A stretch of 64,000 nt of DNA, taken from an uncultured Bacteroidota bacterium (GTDB lineage Bacteria > Bacteroidota > Bacteroidia > Flavobacteriales > Flavobacteriaceae). The position numbers and the translations under genes are program-made. Under the pieces are notes generated by a model. It was not told the origin of the DNA. It made no database searches and saw nothing but the letters and a program-made list of their open reading frames with translations. Below are positions 17,743 to 27,611 of this stretch, one piece after another; within the stretch, counting starts at the first letter, position 1; each line of letters opens with the position of its first letter. The stretch spans positions 47,159 to 111,158 of the forward strand of contig CACCAP010000006.1 of assembly GCA_902544085.1 (NCBI GenBank), read 5' to 3'.

Positions 17743-20484
17743 AGATTTTTTATTTTTAACCAGTTCTTCTGGTGATCCTTCAAAAATTAATTCTCCCCCA
17801 TTAGCTCCACCATAAGGGCCTAGGTCTATAATATAATCCGATGATTTGATCAATTCGATATTGTGCTCTACCACAATTATTGAGTGACCGTAATTGATTA
17901 ATTGATTAAATGATTTTAATAATTTTTTTATATCATGAAAATGAAGACCAGTAGTTGGCTCGTCAAAAATGAAAAGTGTCTTATCTGCGGACTGACCCTT
18001 TAAAATAAAAGATGCTAGTTTAATTCTTTGTGCTTCACCACCACTCAAGGTTGAGGAAGATTGTCCAAGTTTTACATAACCCATACCAACATCAATCAAG
18101 GCCTTCAGTTTATTTGCAATTTTATTTTGACCATTATCAATAAAAAAATCATATCCTTCATCAATTGTCATTTTTAGAATATCATCAATATTTTTGTTCT
18201 GATACGTCACTTGTAAGACATTTTTTTTAAATCTTTTTCCTTTACAAGTTTCGCACATTAAGTTGATGTCAGCCATAAATTGCATTTCGACTTTTATTGT
18301 TCCCTCTCCTTTACACTCATCACATCTTCCACCATCAACATTAAATGAAAAATGTTTTGGCTTAAATGAAAATTGCTTTGACACAGATTGTTTAGCGAAA
18401 AGGTTTCGGATATCATCATATGCTTTTATGTATGTTACTGGATTAGATCTTGAGGATTGACCAATTGGATTTTGATCTATAAACTCAATTGAATCGATAT
18501 CTTCTAGGTTGCCTCCAATTGACGAATATTGTCCAGGCTTAGTTGTATATATACCTTTTGATTGAAGTAATGCAGGATAAAATATTTTTTTCACTAAAGT
18601 AGTTTTGCCACTTCCTGAAATTCCTGTAACACAGACTAAAGAATTCAGAGGAAAATTCACACTTAGATTTTTCAAATTATTTTCTCTACAACCTTTCAAT
18701 TCTATTCTTTTATTGCTAATTCTTCTTTTTGATGGAACGCTTATCTCATATTGATTTTTGAGATATTTTGTGGTGACTGTGCTTAGCTTTAGAATTTGTT
18801 TTAGTGAACCCTGAGCAACAACTTCTCCACCTAAAATTCCTGCGCCTGGGCCCAAGTCTATAATTTGATCGGCAGCCCTAATGATATCTTCATCATGCTC
18901 CACAATTATGACTGTATTTCCTAGGGATCTTAAATTTTGAAGTATAGAAATTAATTTACTTGTGTCTTCAGGATGAAGCCCAACACTGGGTTCATCTAAA
19001 ACATATATTGAGCCAACTAGTGCGCTACCAATTGAGGTTGCAATATTTATTCTTTGAGTTTCTCCGCCAGAAAGTGTATTTGATTTTCTGTTTAATGTTA
19101 AATATGGTAATCCTACTTTACATAAAAATGATAACCTATTTTTTATTTCTACTATGACTCTGTTACATTTTTTTAATTCACTATCCGATAATTTAATTCT
19201 GTTGAAAAAATCCAAGACTTTTTCAATAGGTAGATTTACCAAATCAGTAATTGATGAACCATTTATTCTAACATACTCTGCCTCTTTCCGAAGTCTGGTG
19301 CCATTACATTCATTACATTTTGTTCTTCCCCTATAGCGTGAAAGCATGACTCTATTTTGAATTTTATACATTTTTTTTTCAAGTTTTGAGAAAAAGAAAT
19401 TGATGCCCTTAAAGTATTCATTACCATCCCAAAGTAATTTTTTCTCATTTTCACTTAACTTAAAATAGGGTCTATGTATTGGGAAGTTAAATTTCTTGGA
19501 ATTATTTACAAGCAGGTCTTTGTACTTACTAAGTTTCTGTCCTCTCCACGGAGCTATACATTCTTCATAGACTGAAAGACCAGTGTTAGGAATTACAAGT
19601 TCCGGATCAATTCCCATTATATCACCATATCCATTACAATTGCTACACGCTCCATAGGGGTTATTAAAACTAAACAAGTGTTCTGTTGGCTTTAGAAACT
19701 TTATACCATCTTGCTCAAATTTTTTAGAAAATAGTTTATAATTATTGTCTTTTAAGTTTTTTACATACATTTCATCATTTCCTTGGTAAAATGCATTTTC
19801 AATAGAATCCGTAATTCGGTCTAAATAATCTTTATCATTTTTATAAACTGATCTATCAATAACCAGAAAGAGATTGTCTTTATTTTTAAAATTAAAATCT
19901 TCAATTTGACAGACAGTGCCGTTTGATTCAATACGAGCATAGCCCTCATCTAGAAATAGCTTCAAATATTTTTGCAAATCAATATTTTCTGGGCAATCAA
20001 GCTTTGTCATTATTAAAAACTTATCTCCTTCATCAAAAGTATTTATGTAATTAATAACTGTGTTAACGTTTTCTTTAACGACCTCTTCATTTGTGATTGG
20101 ACTGTATGTTTTTCCAATCCTTGAATATAAAAGTTTTATATAATCATAAATTTCAGAGCTAGTCCCAACAGTTGACCTTGGATTTGAATTGTTGACTTTT
20201 TGTTCAATTGCAATTGCAGGAGACAAGCCTTGTATTTTTTTTACTTTAGGTTTTTTAATTTTCCCAAGGAATTGTCTTGCATAAGATGATAGGCTCTCAA
20301 TGAATCTTCTTTGACCTTCAGCAAATATTGTGTTAAACGCTAAACTTGATTTACCAGAGCCAGAAAGTCCGGTAATAACAATTAATTGTTTTTTGGGAAT
20401 TTTAAGACTTATATTTTTGAGATTATGCATTTCTGCACCCTCAATGATTATTTCTTCACTTACTTGTTTTGTTTTAACTCCCAT
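17710..20484 (-). CDS. uvrA: Excinuclease ABC subunit UvrA
   Basis: 924 residues from the ATG at 20484; a TTG at 20496 would overlap the upstream stop. DNA-damage recognition ATPase of nucleotide excision repair. Two ABC modules are visible: Walker A GLSGSGKSSL and GISGSGKTTL, signatures LSGGETQRI and LSGGEAQRI, each with a DEP Walker B. Zinc-binding CxxC pairs are present (CSNC with CNEC in the first half, CDEC with CETC in the second). The ATG follows the EnvC-like stop after 1 nt, so it ends the atp-dut transcript. UvrB is not in this window. The 3' end overlaps the convergent flippase gene. Confidence 0.97.
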   Translation of the reverse strand: MGVKTKQVSEEIIIEGAEMHNLKNISLKIPKKQLIVITGLSGSGKSSLAFNTIFAEGQRRFIESLSSYARQFLGKIKKPKVKKIQGLSPAIAIEQKVNNSNPRSTVGTSSEIYDYIKLLYSRIGKTYSPITNEEVVKENVNTVINYINTFDEGDKFLIMTKLDCPENIDLQKYLKLFLDEGYARIESNGTVCQIEDFNFKNKDNLFLVIDRSVYKNDKDYLDRITDSIENAFYQGNDEMYVKNLKDNNYKLFSKKFEQDGIKFLKPTEHLFSFNNPYGACSNCNGYGDIMGIDPELVIPNTGLSVYEECIAPWRGQKLSKYKDLLVNNSKKFNFPIHRPYFKLSENEKKLLWDGNEYFKGINFFFSKLEKKMYKIQNRVMLSRYRGRTKCNECNGTRLRKEAEYVRINGSSITDLVNLPIEKVLDFFNRIKLSDSELKKCNRVIVEIKNRLSFLCKVGLPYLTLNRKSNTLSGGETQRINIATSIGSALVGSIYVLDEPSVGLHPEDTSKLISILQNLRSLGNTVIIVEHDEDIIRAADQIIDLGPGAGILGGEVVAQGSLKQILKLSTVTTKYLKNQYEISVPSKRRISNKRIELKGCRENNLKNLSVNFPLNSLVCVTGISGSGKTTLVKKIFYPALLQSKGIYTTKPGQYSSIGGNLEDIDSIEFIDQNPIGQSSRSNPVTYIKAYDDIRNLFAKQSVSKQFSFKPKHFSFNVDGGRCDECKGEGTIKVEMQFMADINLMCETCKGKRFKKNVLQVTYQNKNIDDILKMTIDEGYDFFIDNGQNKIANKLKALIDVGMGYVKLGQSSSTLSGGEAQRIKLASFILKGQSADKTLFIFDEPTTGLHFHDIKKLLKSFNQLINYGHSIIVVEHNIELIKSSDYIIDLGPYGGANGGELIFEGSPEELVKNKKSLLTNFLKPKL

Positions 20485-20485
20485 T

Positions 20486-21682
20486 TTATTTAACAATCCA
20501 CAAGTATGGATCTATTGCTTTTGTATTATTAAAGATGCTAAACTGTAATGTTGATTTAGAACCATCTTTTGGATTAAATACTTTTCCTATTTTTTGTAAA
20601 GCTGAAATACGTTCACCCTTTTCAACATAAACTTCTGCAATATTTTTATAAGCTGTAATATAACTTCCATGTTGAACCAATACAGTTATATTGCTTCCTT
20701 TAAATTTTAAAATTGATAATACAACGCCGTTAAATACTGCTCTAATTTCAGCATCTTTTGTAGTAGCAATAACCAGACCATTGCTTTGAATTTTTGTTGT
20801 TCTAACAACGGGGTGTGGCTGTAATCCAAACTTTTGAATTATCGCGCCTCTTTCGACAGGCCATGGTAAATTTCCTCTGTTTGCACTAAAATTCTCTGAG
20901 AGCGCCCTTGCCTCAGGGGTTAATTTAAATATGTTGTTGTTTGATTCATTATTTGATTTTCTAATAGCCTCCTTTATCAAACGATCAATTTCTTTATCTA
21001 AGTTTTTTGAGATTTTTTGTTTTTCATCTATTTGTTTTTTATACGCCCTTTCTCTTCGTTTAAGTCCAGTTATTAACCTTTCTTTTGATTTTTCCTCGAT
21101 TTTTAACTTACTTCTATTTTCCTCATTCTGCTCCAGTAGTTTATTTTTTTGGGCCTTCAATAAATTTAAATCCTTGACCTTTTGCTCCAATAAAAGGATA
21201 GAGTTTGAGATTTTTTCAGAAACTCTTTTTCTATCATTTGAAAATTGGTTAATATATCTGGAGCGTTTCATGGCTTGTAAAAAATCTTCAGAGGAGAGCA
21301 AAAACATTAACCTTGATTCTTTGAGTTTGCTTTGATAAGAACTCTTTATCATTGATGCGTATTGACCTCTTACCTTTTTTATTTCAGCACCAAGAAAATC
21401 AATAGAATCATTTTTTTTTTCAATTTCAGTTGTAACAATATTTATTTGTTGATTAGTCAACTTGATCAACTCCTCATTTTTGGCAACTTTAATAGAAATG
21501 TTTTCTAAATCATTATAAGCAATTTTAGTTGTTTTAGAGTTATCAAATAATAGAGAATTAATATTTTCTATTTCCTTTTTAATCAATAACCTTTGACTTT
21601 CAAGCTGTTTAATTTTTGATGATTGCGAAAAAATTAAATTGCAAAAAAACAATAATAAAAAATATGAGATTATTTTTATCAA
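20486..21682 (-). CDS. EnvC-like murein hydrolase activator (coiled coil plus degenerate LytM/M23 domain)
   Basis: 398 residues with a signal peptide (MIKIISYFLLLFFCNLIFSQ). A long coiled coil (about 22-250) is followed by a LytM/M23 domain from about 270. The zinc site is degenerate: the usual HxxxD becomes PHPVVRTTKIQSNG and the usual HxH near the end becomes TLQFS, so it should activate amidases rather than cut peptidoglycan, as EnvC does. Translation must begin at TTG 21682, since a stop codon lies two codons upstream and no ATG precedes the signal peptide. It sits between dut and uvrA at the end of the atp operon. Confidence 0.85.
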   Translation of the reverse strand: MIKIISYFLLLFFCNLIFSQSSKIKQLESQRLLIKKEIENINSLLFDNSKTTKIAYNDLENISIKVAKNEELIKLTNQQINIVTTEIEKKNDSIDFLGAEIKKVRGQYASMIKSSYQSKLKESRLMFLLSSEDFLQAMKRSRYINQFSNDRKRVSEKISNSILLLEQKVKDLNLLKAQKNKLLEQNEENRSKLKIEEKSKERLITGLKRRERAYKKQIDEKQKISKNLDKEIDRLIKEAIRKSNNESNNNIFKLTPEARALSENFSANRGNLPWPVERGAIIQKFGLQPHPVVRTTKIQSNGLVIATTKDAEIRAVFNGVVLSILKFKGSNITVLVQHGSYITAYKNIAEVYVEKGERISALQKIGKVFNPKDGSKSTLQFSIFNNTKAIDPYLWIVK

Positions 21683-21710
21683 TTTTCAAAAATTCGAATC
21701 TATCAATATA

Positions 21711-22145
21711 TCAATTAGTCCCGGTACTACCAAACCCCCCAGACGATCTTTCTGTTTTATCAAGTGCTGACGAATTTTCTAAATTAACTTTTACTATTTT
21801 TGCGAAAACAAGCTGTGCGATTCTTTCAGATGGCTTTATTTCATAGGGGTTTTTTGAAGAATTAAATAGAATAACACATATCTCACCTCGATAATCTGCA
21901 TCAATTGTTCCAGGTGAATTTAAAACTATGATACCTTTTTTTAATGCAAGGCCACTTCTTGATCGAACCTGAGCCTCATAATCTTGTGGAATTTCTAAAT
22001 ATAACCCTGTAGGAACTAGTATTCTCTGACCTGGAGGTAAGACAATTGAGGCTGGTATAGAGGCCCTGAGATCCATACCTGAGGATCCACTTGTTTGATA
22101 AGAGGGATTTTGATTATTAGACTTGTTAGTTATCCTGATTTTCAT
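21711..22145 (-). CDS. dut: Deoxyuridine 5'-triphosphate nucleotidohydrolase (dUTPase)
   Basis: 144 residues, the usual trimeric dUTPase size. Conserved motifs are all visible: SSGMDLRA (motif 1), RSRSGLALKKGI (2), GTIDADYRGEI with the catalytic Asp (3), SERIAQLVFAKI (4) and the P-loop-like SSGGFGSTG at the C-terminus (5). It hydrolyses dUTP to dUMP and pyrophosphate. Its ATG shares one base with the atpG stop (TAATG), a translational-coupling arrangement. Confidence 0.97.
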   Translation of the reverse strand: MKIRITNKSNNQNPSYQTSGSSGMDLRASIPASIVLPPGQRILVPTGLYLEIPQDYEAQVRSRSGLALKKGIIVLNSPGTIDADYRGEICVILFNSSKNPYEIKPSERIAQLVFAKIVKVNLENSSALDKTERSSGGFGSTGTN

Positions 22146-23005
22146 TAACCGCTCAGCGCTTCAGCTCCAGAAACTATTTCAAGAATCTCATTAGTAATAG
22201 CAGCTTGTCTTGCCTTGTTATATGTCAAAACCAATTCACTTTTCAACTCGCTTGCATTATCTGTAGCTTTATGCATTGCTGTCATTCTTGCTCCATGTTC
22301 ACCCGCAAATGAGTCCCTTATTGCTTTATATAGTTGAATTTTTAATGACTTGGGAACCAAATCTGAGACAATTTGCTCCATAGAAGGCTCAAAGATATAG
22401 TCGGATAAAACCTCTGTATCATCTGGTTTAGATATTGGCAAAAATTGCTCAGTAATAGTCGTTTGATTGGCAGCATTTTTAAAGGTGTTGTAAATAAGCT
22501 CGACATGATCGAATTCACCATTTGAAAATAATTCTATTATACTCTCTACTACAGATGATGTGACATCATAATTAATATTTTCAAAAATATTACTGTGGTT
22601 TGATATCACATTTTCAGTCTTAGAGATTATATCATTAGCTTTTTTACCAATGATCAAAAAACTAAAATTTGCTCTGGAAAAATTTTGTTCATTTTTCATA
22701 GAAATTGCTTTTTTGATGACATTAGAATTAAATGCACCGCAAAGGCCTTTATTTGAACAAATTGGAATTAAAAGAACATTTTTTATGTCCCTAGTTTCTG
22801 ATAATTGAGATACACTGGAGGTTGAAATTATCTCATAAAAGCTTGACATAAGTTCTCCCAGTTTTTCGGAATAAGGCCTCATCGCAGTAACTGCGTCTTG
22901 TGCTTTCTTGAGCTTAGCGGCCGAAACCATTTTCATAGCACTAGTTATCTTCATTGTTGAAGTTACTGACGAAATTCGGTTTCTTATTTCTTTTAAATTG
23001 GGCAT
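22145..23005 (-). CDS. atpG: ATP synthase F1 subunit gamma
   Basis: 286 residues. The N-terminal helix (LKEIRNRISSVTSTMKITSAMKMVSA) and the C-terminal helix (SFAGEHGARMTAMHKATDNASE) form the conserved coiled-coil rotor shaft; the central GLCGAFNSNV strand is also typical. It ends the atp gene set of this locus, and 5 nt separate its start from the atpA stop. The genes for beta and epsilon (atpD, atpC) are not here, as expected for Bacteroidota where they are encoded separately. Confidence 0.97.
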   Translation of the reverse strand: MPNLKEIRNRISSVTSTMKITSAMKMVSAAKLKKAQDAVTAMRPYSEKLGELMSSFYEIISTSSVSQLSETRDIKNVLLIPICSNKGLCGAFNSNVIKKAISMKNEQNFSRANFSFLIIGKKANDIISKTENVISNHSNIFENINYDVTSSVVESIIELFSNGEFDHVELIYNTFKNAANQTTITEQFLPISKPDDTEVLSDYIFEPSMEQIVSDLVPKSLKIQLYKAIRDSFAGEHGARMTAMHKATDNASELKSELVLTYNKARQAAITNEILEIVSGAEALSG

Positions 23006-23010
23006 ATCAA

Positions 23011-24588
23011 TTATTCATAAGAAGATGTAAGGTCTGCAGCCACACTCTCTAAAGTAGACAACACATCATCTGTAAGCTTACCTTGTTTAATTATATCCAA
23101 GGTTTTTCTGTGTTTTAAATTCATTAAGTCCAAAAACTTTTTTTCAAACTCTTTGACCTTATCAACAGGAACTGATTTTAAAAGATTTTTTGAGCCTAAA
23201 TATATAATAGCCACCTGATCCTCAACAGTAAATGGGTCATTTTGTGCTTGCTTTAGAATTTCAACATTTCTTTTTCCTTTTTCAATTACGCTTAATGTTA
23301 CTGGGTCTAAATCAGATCCGAATTTTGCAAAGGCTTGTAATTCTCTAAATTGAGCCTGATCAAGCTTTAAAGTACCTGCAACCTTTTTCATTGATTTAAT
23401 CTGAGCGGATCCACCAACTCTTGAAACTGAGATACCTACATTAATTGCGGGTCTTACTCCAGAGTTGAAAAGATCTGATTCAAGAAAGATTTGTCCATCT
23501 GTAATGGATATAACATTTGTGGGTATATAAGCGGATACGTCTCCTGCTTGTGTTTCAATTATTGGTAATGCAGTCAATGAACCGCCTCCCTTGACTACTG
23601 GTTTTAAGCTTTCTGGGAGGTCATTCATTTTTTTTGCAATACCATCATCATTGATAACCTTTGCTGATCTCTCAAGCAGTCTTGAGTGCAAGTAGAAAAC
23701 ATCTCCGGGATAGGCTTCACGACCTGGTGGTCTTCTTAAAAGAAGTGAAACCTCTCTATATGCAACAGCTTGTTTTGATAAGTCGTCATAAATAATTAGT
23801 GCAGGTCTTCCTGTATCTCTGAAATACTCTCCTATTGCAGCTCCAGCGAATGGGGCATAAACTTGCATTGGAGCTGGATCAGAAGCATTCGCGGCTACTA
23901 TAGTTGTATAGGATAGTGCTCCTTTTTCTTCAAGGGTTTTTGCTATTCCAGCTACGGTAGAAGCTTTTTGGCCAATTGCAACGTATATACAATAAACGGG
24001 CTCTCCAGCATCAAAAAATTCTTTTTGATTAATTATGGTGTCTATACAGACAGTTGTTTTGCCAGTTTGCCTATCTCCAATAACTAACTCTCTCTGACCT
24101 CTGCCAACGGGTATCATTGCATCGATCGATTTTATTCCCGTCTGCAAAGGCTCATTAACTGGCTGTCTATATATAACCCCTGGCGCTTTTCTTTCCAATG
24201 GCATCTCATACATTTTTCCTTTAATTTTACCCTTACCATCAATTGGTTCACCAAGTGTATTAACTACCCTTCCAACAACTCCATCGCCTACATCAATTGA
24301 AGCAATCCTTTCAGTTCTTTTTACAGTATCGCCTTCTTTTACATCCTTTGATGGACCCAATAGCACTACACCTACATTGTCTTCCTCAAGATTTAGGACT
24401 ATGCCCTCCATGCCATTTTCAAATTTTACCAATTCGCCGTACTGTACATTTGAAAGGCCATAAACCCTAGCTATTCCATCACCTACTTGTAGAACGGTTC
24501 CAACTTCTGCAAGAGAAGGTCCAATATCTGATCCTGTTAATTGTTTCTTTATAATTGCTGATATTTCAGCTGGTTTTATATCTGCCAT
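23011..24588 (-). CDS. atpA: ATP synthase F1 subunit alpha
   Basis: 525 residues. Walker A GDRQTGKT, the [31 protein letters not shown] stretch (in pieces) and the arginine finger region [10 protein letters not shown] are all visible. It forms the non-catalytic nucleotide-binding subunits of the F1 hexamer. Only 3 nt separate it from atpH upstream. Confidence 0.98.
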   Translation of the reverse strand: MADIKPAEISAIIKKQLTGSDIGPSLAEVGTVLQVGDGIARVYGLSNVQYGELVKFENGMEGIVLNLEEDNVGVVLLGPSKDVKEGDTVKRTERIASIDVGDGVVGRVVNTLGEPIDGKGKIKGKMYEMPLERKAPGVIYRQPVNEPLQTGIKSIDAMIPVGRGQRELVIGDRQTGKTTVCIDTIINQKEFFDAGEPVYCIYVAIGQKASTVAGIAKTLEEKGALSYTTIVAANASDPAPMQVYAPFAGAAIGEYFRDTGRPALIIYDDLSKQAVAYREVSLLLRRPPGREAYPGDVFYLHSRLLERSAKVINDDGIAKKMNDLPESLKPVVKGGGSLTALPIIETQAGDVSAYIPTNVISITDGQIFLESDLFNSGVRPAINVGISVSRVGGSAQIKSMKKVAGTLKLDQAQFRELQAFAKFGSDLDPVTLSVIEKGKRNVEILKQAQNDPFTVEDQVAIIYLGSKNLLKSVPVDKVKEFEKKFLDLMNLKHRKTLDIIKQGKLTDDVLSTLESVAADLTSSYE

Positions 24589-24591
24589 AAT

Positions 24592-25137
24592 TTATTGTAT
24601 TGATGTATTGAAAATTTCTTGCTCTAAATTCTTCAATTGTTGTTTGAAGCTTGCGTCGTATTGCTTGTCCCCGACTTTAAGTATAAAACCTCCTATTAGG
24701 TTTTTATCTACTTTATTGGTAAGATAAACATTTTTGGATGTTAAAGATTTTACTTTGGATTTGATTTCTGTAAGTATAGTTTCTGACAACTTAGATGCAG
24801 AAATCAAAGTAACATTTTGGTTGCCCATTTTTTCATTATAAAGTTCAACAAAACATTTAGCTACATCATCAAACAAATCAATACGGCCGCTATTCATAAT
24901 ATGATTAAGCAGATTTATTGAATAAGTCGATAAATCAGGGAATACCATTTTTAGAGTTTCTACTTTGTCTGTTTCTTTTATAACTTTTGAATCAATAAAT
25001 AGTTTTAACTCCTGTGACTGCTCAAAGGCTTTTTTCACAGAGCTCATATCTTTAAACATTATACTCAAATCATTTTCTGATTTTGTAATGCTCAAGAAAG
25101 CTTTTGCATATCTTTTTGCAGCCCTTGTATTAATCAT
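24592..25137 (-). CDS. atpH: ATP synthase F1 subunit delta
   Basis: 181 residues. The AAKRYAKAFLSI start and the C-terminal strand-rich part (VDKNLIGGFILKVGDKQYDASFKQQLKNLEQ) are the conserved ends of the delta/OSCP family. It is the stalk peg linking F1 to the b subunits. The ATG overlaps the atpF stop by 4 nt. Confidence 0.96.
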   Translation of the reverse strand: MINTRAAKRYAKAFLSITKSENDLSIMFKDMSSVKKAFEQSQELKLFIDSKVIKETDKVETLKMVFPDLSTYSINLLNHIMNSGRIDLFDDVAKCFVELYNEKMGNQNVTLISASKLSETILTEIKSKVKSLTSKNVYLTNKVDKNLIGGFILKVGDKQYDASFKQQLKNLEQEIFNTSIQ

Positions 25138-25634
25138 TTGAGTTTAACGTCTTTTATTAATTCTTTAACAATTTTCATTTGTTTATCATCGTCCGAAAGC
25201 TTTTCTTTTATAAGCTTTTCAGCTATTTCAATTGAAAGCGTAGCAACTTGTTTTTTAATTTCAGTAACAGCAGCTTCTTTTTCATTTTTGATAGAATCAT
25301 TTGCATTGTCAATGATTTTTTGGGCTTCAGTTTTAGCTTCGGTTTTAGCTTCTTCCAAAATGGACTTTTTAAGAACACTCGCTTCTTTTAGAATATTATC
25401 ACGTTCAATTTTTGCTTCTTTAAGTACCTTGTCATTGCTGGCCTTTAATGTCTTTATTTCCTCTCTTGCTTTTTCAGCAGACTCTAGAGCGTTTTTTATA
25501 CCCTCTTCCCTGTCATTAATTGTATTCAAGATGGGTGTCCAAGCATATTTTTTTAATAGCCATATCAATAACAAAAAGATAACAGTTTGCCAAAAAAACA
25601 AACCAATTGAAAATTCTTCAATTAATTTTTCCAT
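25134..25634 (-). CDS. atpF: ATP synthase F0 subunit b
   Basis: 166 residues with one N-terminal membrane helix (LFFWQTVIFLLLIWLLKKYAW), the PILNTINDREEGIKNALESAEKAREE dimerisation helix and a long charged coiled coil. It forms the peripheral stalk that holds F1 against the rotor. It is followed by atpH with a 4-nt overlap and preceded by atpE with 15 nt. Confidence 0.96.
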   Translation of the reverse strand: MEKLIEEFSIGLFFWQTVIFLLLIWLLKKYAWTPILNTINDREEGIKNALESAEKAREEIKTLKASNDKVLKEAKIERDNILKEASVLKKSILEEAKTEAKTEAQKIIDNANDSIKNEKEAAVTEIKKQVATLSIEIAEKLIKEKLSDDDKQMKIVKELIKDVKLK

Positions 25635-25649
25635 AAAAGCTAAAAGTTA

Positions 25650-25856
<207 letters not shown>

Positions 25857-25871
25857 TTAAATTTATTCATT

Positions 25872-26957
25872 TTAATGTTCAGTTTCACTATGGTCCTCAA
25901 CAGCAAATCCAAAATATAACGCGGATAACATAGTGAAAATGTACGCTTGTAATAACGCTACTAAGATCTCAATAATTGATATAAAAAATGCAAGCACAAA
26001 AGACAAGCTACTTCCAATCCAATTTTGAAAAACAAACATTAATCCAATTAGGCTGTATAATACAATATGTCCAGCTTGAATGTTTGCATATAAACGTATT
26101 AGTAGTGAAAAGGGCTTTATGAATAAGCCCAAAAATTCGATCGGTGCCAATATAATTTTTAATGGTATTGGCACACCTGGCATCCAAAAAATATGACCCC
26201 AGTAATTTTTATTAGCGGTTAAATTAGTTAATAAGAAAGTTAATAAAGCTAAAGAAAATGTAACAGCTATGTTTCCTGTAACATTAACGCCTAAAGGTGT
26301 TAATCCTAGCATATTCAAAAACCAAATAAAGAAGAAAACCGTTAACAGGTAACTCATGTAGTTTTTGTACTTTTTTTGTCCAATTCCAGGAATTGCAATT
26401 TCATCTCTAACATATAAAATTATTGGCTCTAAAAATCTGCCTACACCATCAGCAATGCCATTGTTTCTTGAATACGATCTTGCAAGTGAGTTAAATAAAA
26501 ATAACATCAGAAAGGAAACAAGAAGTATGGTTACAATATTTTTTGTAATTGAAAAATCTAAAGGCTTTTCATTTGTGATTTTACCGTTTTCATCTTTAAT
26601 TATGTCGCCCTGAGAGTTTGTCTTATAGATTTTATTGTTGTCATAATTCATTCTATAAAAACTTTCATTATCGGCGACAACCTCTTTTCCGTTTTTAAAG
26701 TCAGATGATATAAAAAACTTAAGACCATTATCATATAATATCACAGGTAATGGCAGCTCTATGTAAACTTTTTTTCCATCATCTTTTGTGTATGATGTCA
26801 AATAAAAACTGTGAGAGTCTTTTAAGTGATGGGTTATATATTTTTTTATTTCTGTTTTTCTATCTTCCTTTTCGTCAAAAGATTCTGCAGAGAAAGCAGT
26901 AAAAAAAGTGAACGTTGAAAATAGTGTTAAAAAGAAAAATTTTTTTGAAAAAAACAT
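25872..26957 (-). CDS. atpB: ATP synthase F0 subunit a
   Basis: 361 residues, about 90 longer than the E. coli protein because of an N-terminal signal-like peptide (ending FSAES) and an extra polar domain of about 120 residues, a common form in Bacteroidota. The core has IAVTFSLALLTFLLTNL and the helix with the essential stator arginine, LLIRLYANIQAGH. It provides the proton half-channels facing the c ring. A 59-nt gap separates it from atpZ. Confidence 0.96.
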   Translation of the reverse strand: MFFSKKFFFLTLFSTFTFFTAFSAESFDEKEDRKTEIKKYITHHLKDSHSFYLTSYTKDDGKKVYIELPLPVILYDNGLKFFISSDFKNGKEVVADNESFYRMNYDNNKIYKTNSQGDIIKDENGKITNEKPLDFSITKNIVTILLVSFLMLFLFNSLARSYSRNNGIADGVGRFLEPIILYVRDEIAIPGIGQKKYKNYMSYLLTVFFFIWFLNMLGLTPLGVNVTGNIAVTFSLALLTFLLTNLTANKNYWGHIFWMPGVPIPLKIILAPIEFLGLFIKPFSLLIRLYANIQAGHIVLYSLIGLMFVFQNWIGSSLSFVLAFFISIIEILVALLQAYIFTMLSALYFGFAVEDHSETEH

Positions 26958-27016
26958 TCCAGGTTTACTGTAAAATATATGCCTGCAAAGTTAGAACAAT
27001 TAGTTAAAAAATAAAG

Positions 27017-27250
27017 CTATTTATGAAGTTTATTTACTTGTTTATAAACAATATAAAACGCCAAAATGAAGCCTAAAAATGTAAATGAAAATGTAAAAAG
27101 CTTTTCTAATTTGCAGTAAGCGTCAAGCCACTTTCCAAGTCTCGAAAACAAGAACATAATAATCCCCATTTCAAAGCTGATTACAGCAAAGACCAATAAA
27201 GGATTAGGCTGTTTTTTCAGACTGTGTTTTATTTTCAGTTTTGCTTTCAA
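27017..27250 (-). CDS. AtpZ/AtpI family small membrane protein
   Basis: 77 residues if started at the TTG at 27250. Two membrane helices (LLVFAVISFEMGIIMFLFSRLG and FTFSFTFLGFILAFYIVYK) with GKWLD between them match the AtpZ/AtpI family, which precedes atpB in many atp operons and assists c-ring assembly or Mg2+/Ca2+ handling. No ATG lies before the first helix, so the start must be TTG or CTG and lies inside the bactofilin gene (47-nt overlap). The exact start is uncertain; the family call is firmer. Confidence 0.75.
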   Translation of the reverse strand: MKAKLKIKHSLKKQPNPLLVFAVISFEMGIIMFLFSRLGKWLDAYCKLEKLFTFSFTFLGFILAFYIVYKQVNKLHK

Positions 27251-27608
27251 CAGCTTTTAGCTGTTTACCTGATTTCATGGATATTGAAGCCTCTACTTGG
27301 GCGCCTTCCTCAACTGAAAGTTTTCCAGTAATAATATCACCTTGAATTAGAGACTCTGACATAAGGGAAAGGACTTCGGCAACTTCAATTTTACCAGAGG
27401 TTGAGCCAGAAATATCAGCATTTGAGCAATTGATTTTACCATTGATTTTACCAGATTTTCCAACAACAATTTTTCCAGAAGTGGTAATATTCCCCTCAAC
27501 TATGCCATCAATTCTAAAGTCTGCTTCGGAGAAAATATCTCCGACAATTTTTGTCGATGATTCAATAATGTCTACTGAGGGTGATGAAAAAAATTTATTC
27601 TCTGCCAT
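27204..27608 (-). CDS. Bactofilin family cytoskeletal protein
   Basis: 134 residues. A short N-terminus is followed by the beta-helical core with repeated Ile/Val-Gly patterns (KIVGDIFSEADFRIDGIVEGNI, GKIVVGKSGKINGKI, ESLIQGDIITGKLSVEEGA), typical of bactofilins (DUF583). These polymerise without nucleotide and scaffold cell-envelope enzymes. The tail is rich in Lys, Glu and Thr. It lies 3 nt after the sprE stop and its 3' end contains the start of atpZ. Confidence 0.9.
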   Translation of the reverse strand: MAENKFFSSPSVDIIESSTKIVGDIFSEADFRIDGIVEGNITTSGKIVVGKSGKINGKINCSNADISGSTSGKIEVAEVLSLMSESLIQGDIITGKLSVEEGAQVEASISMKSGKQLKAVESKTENKTQSEKTA

Positions 27609-27611
27609 GAT

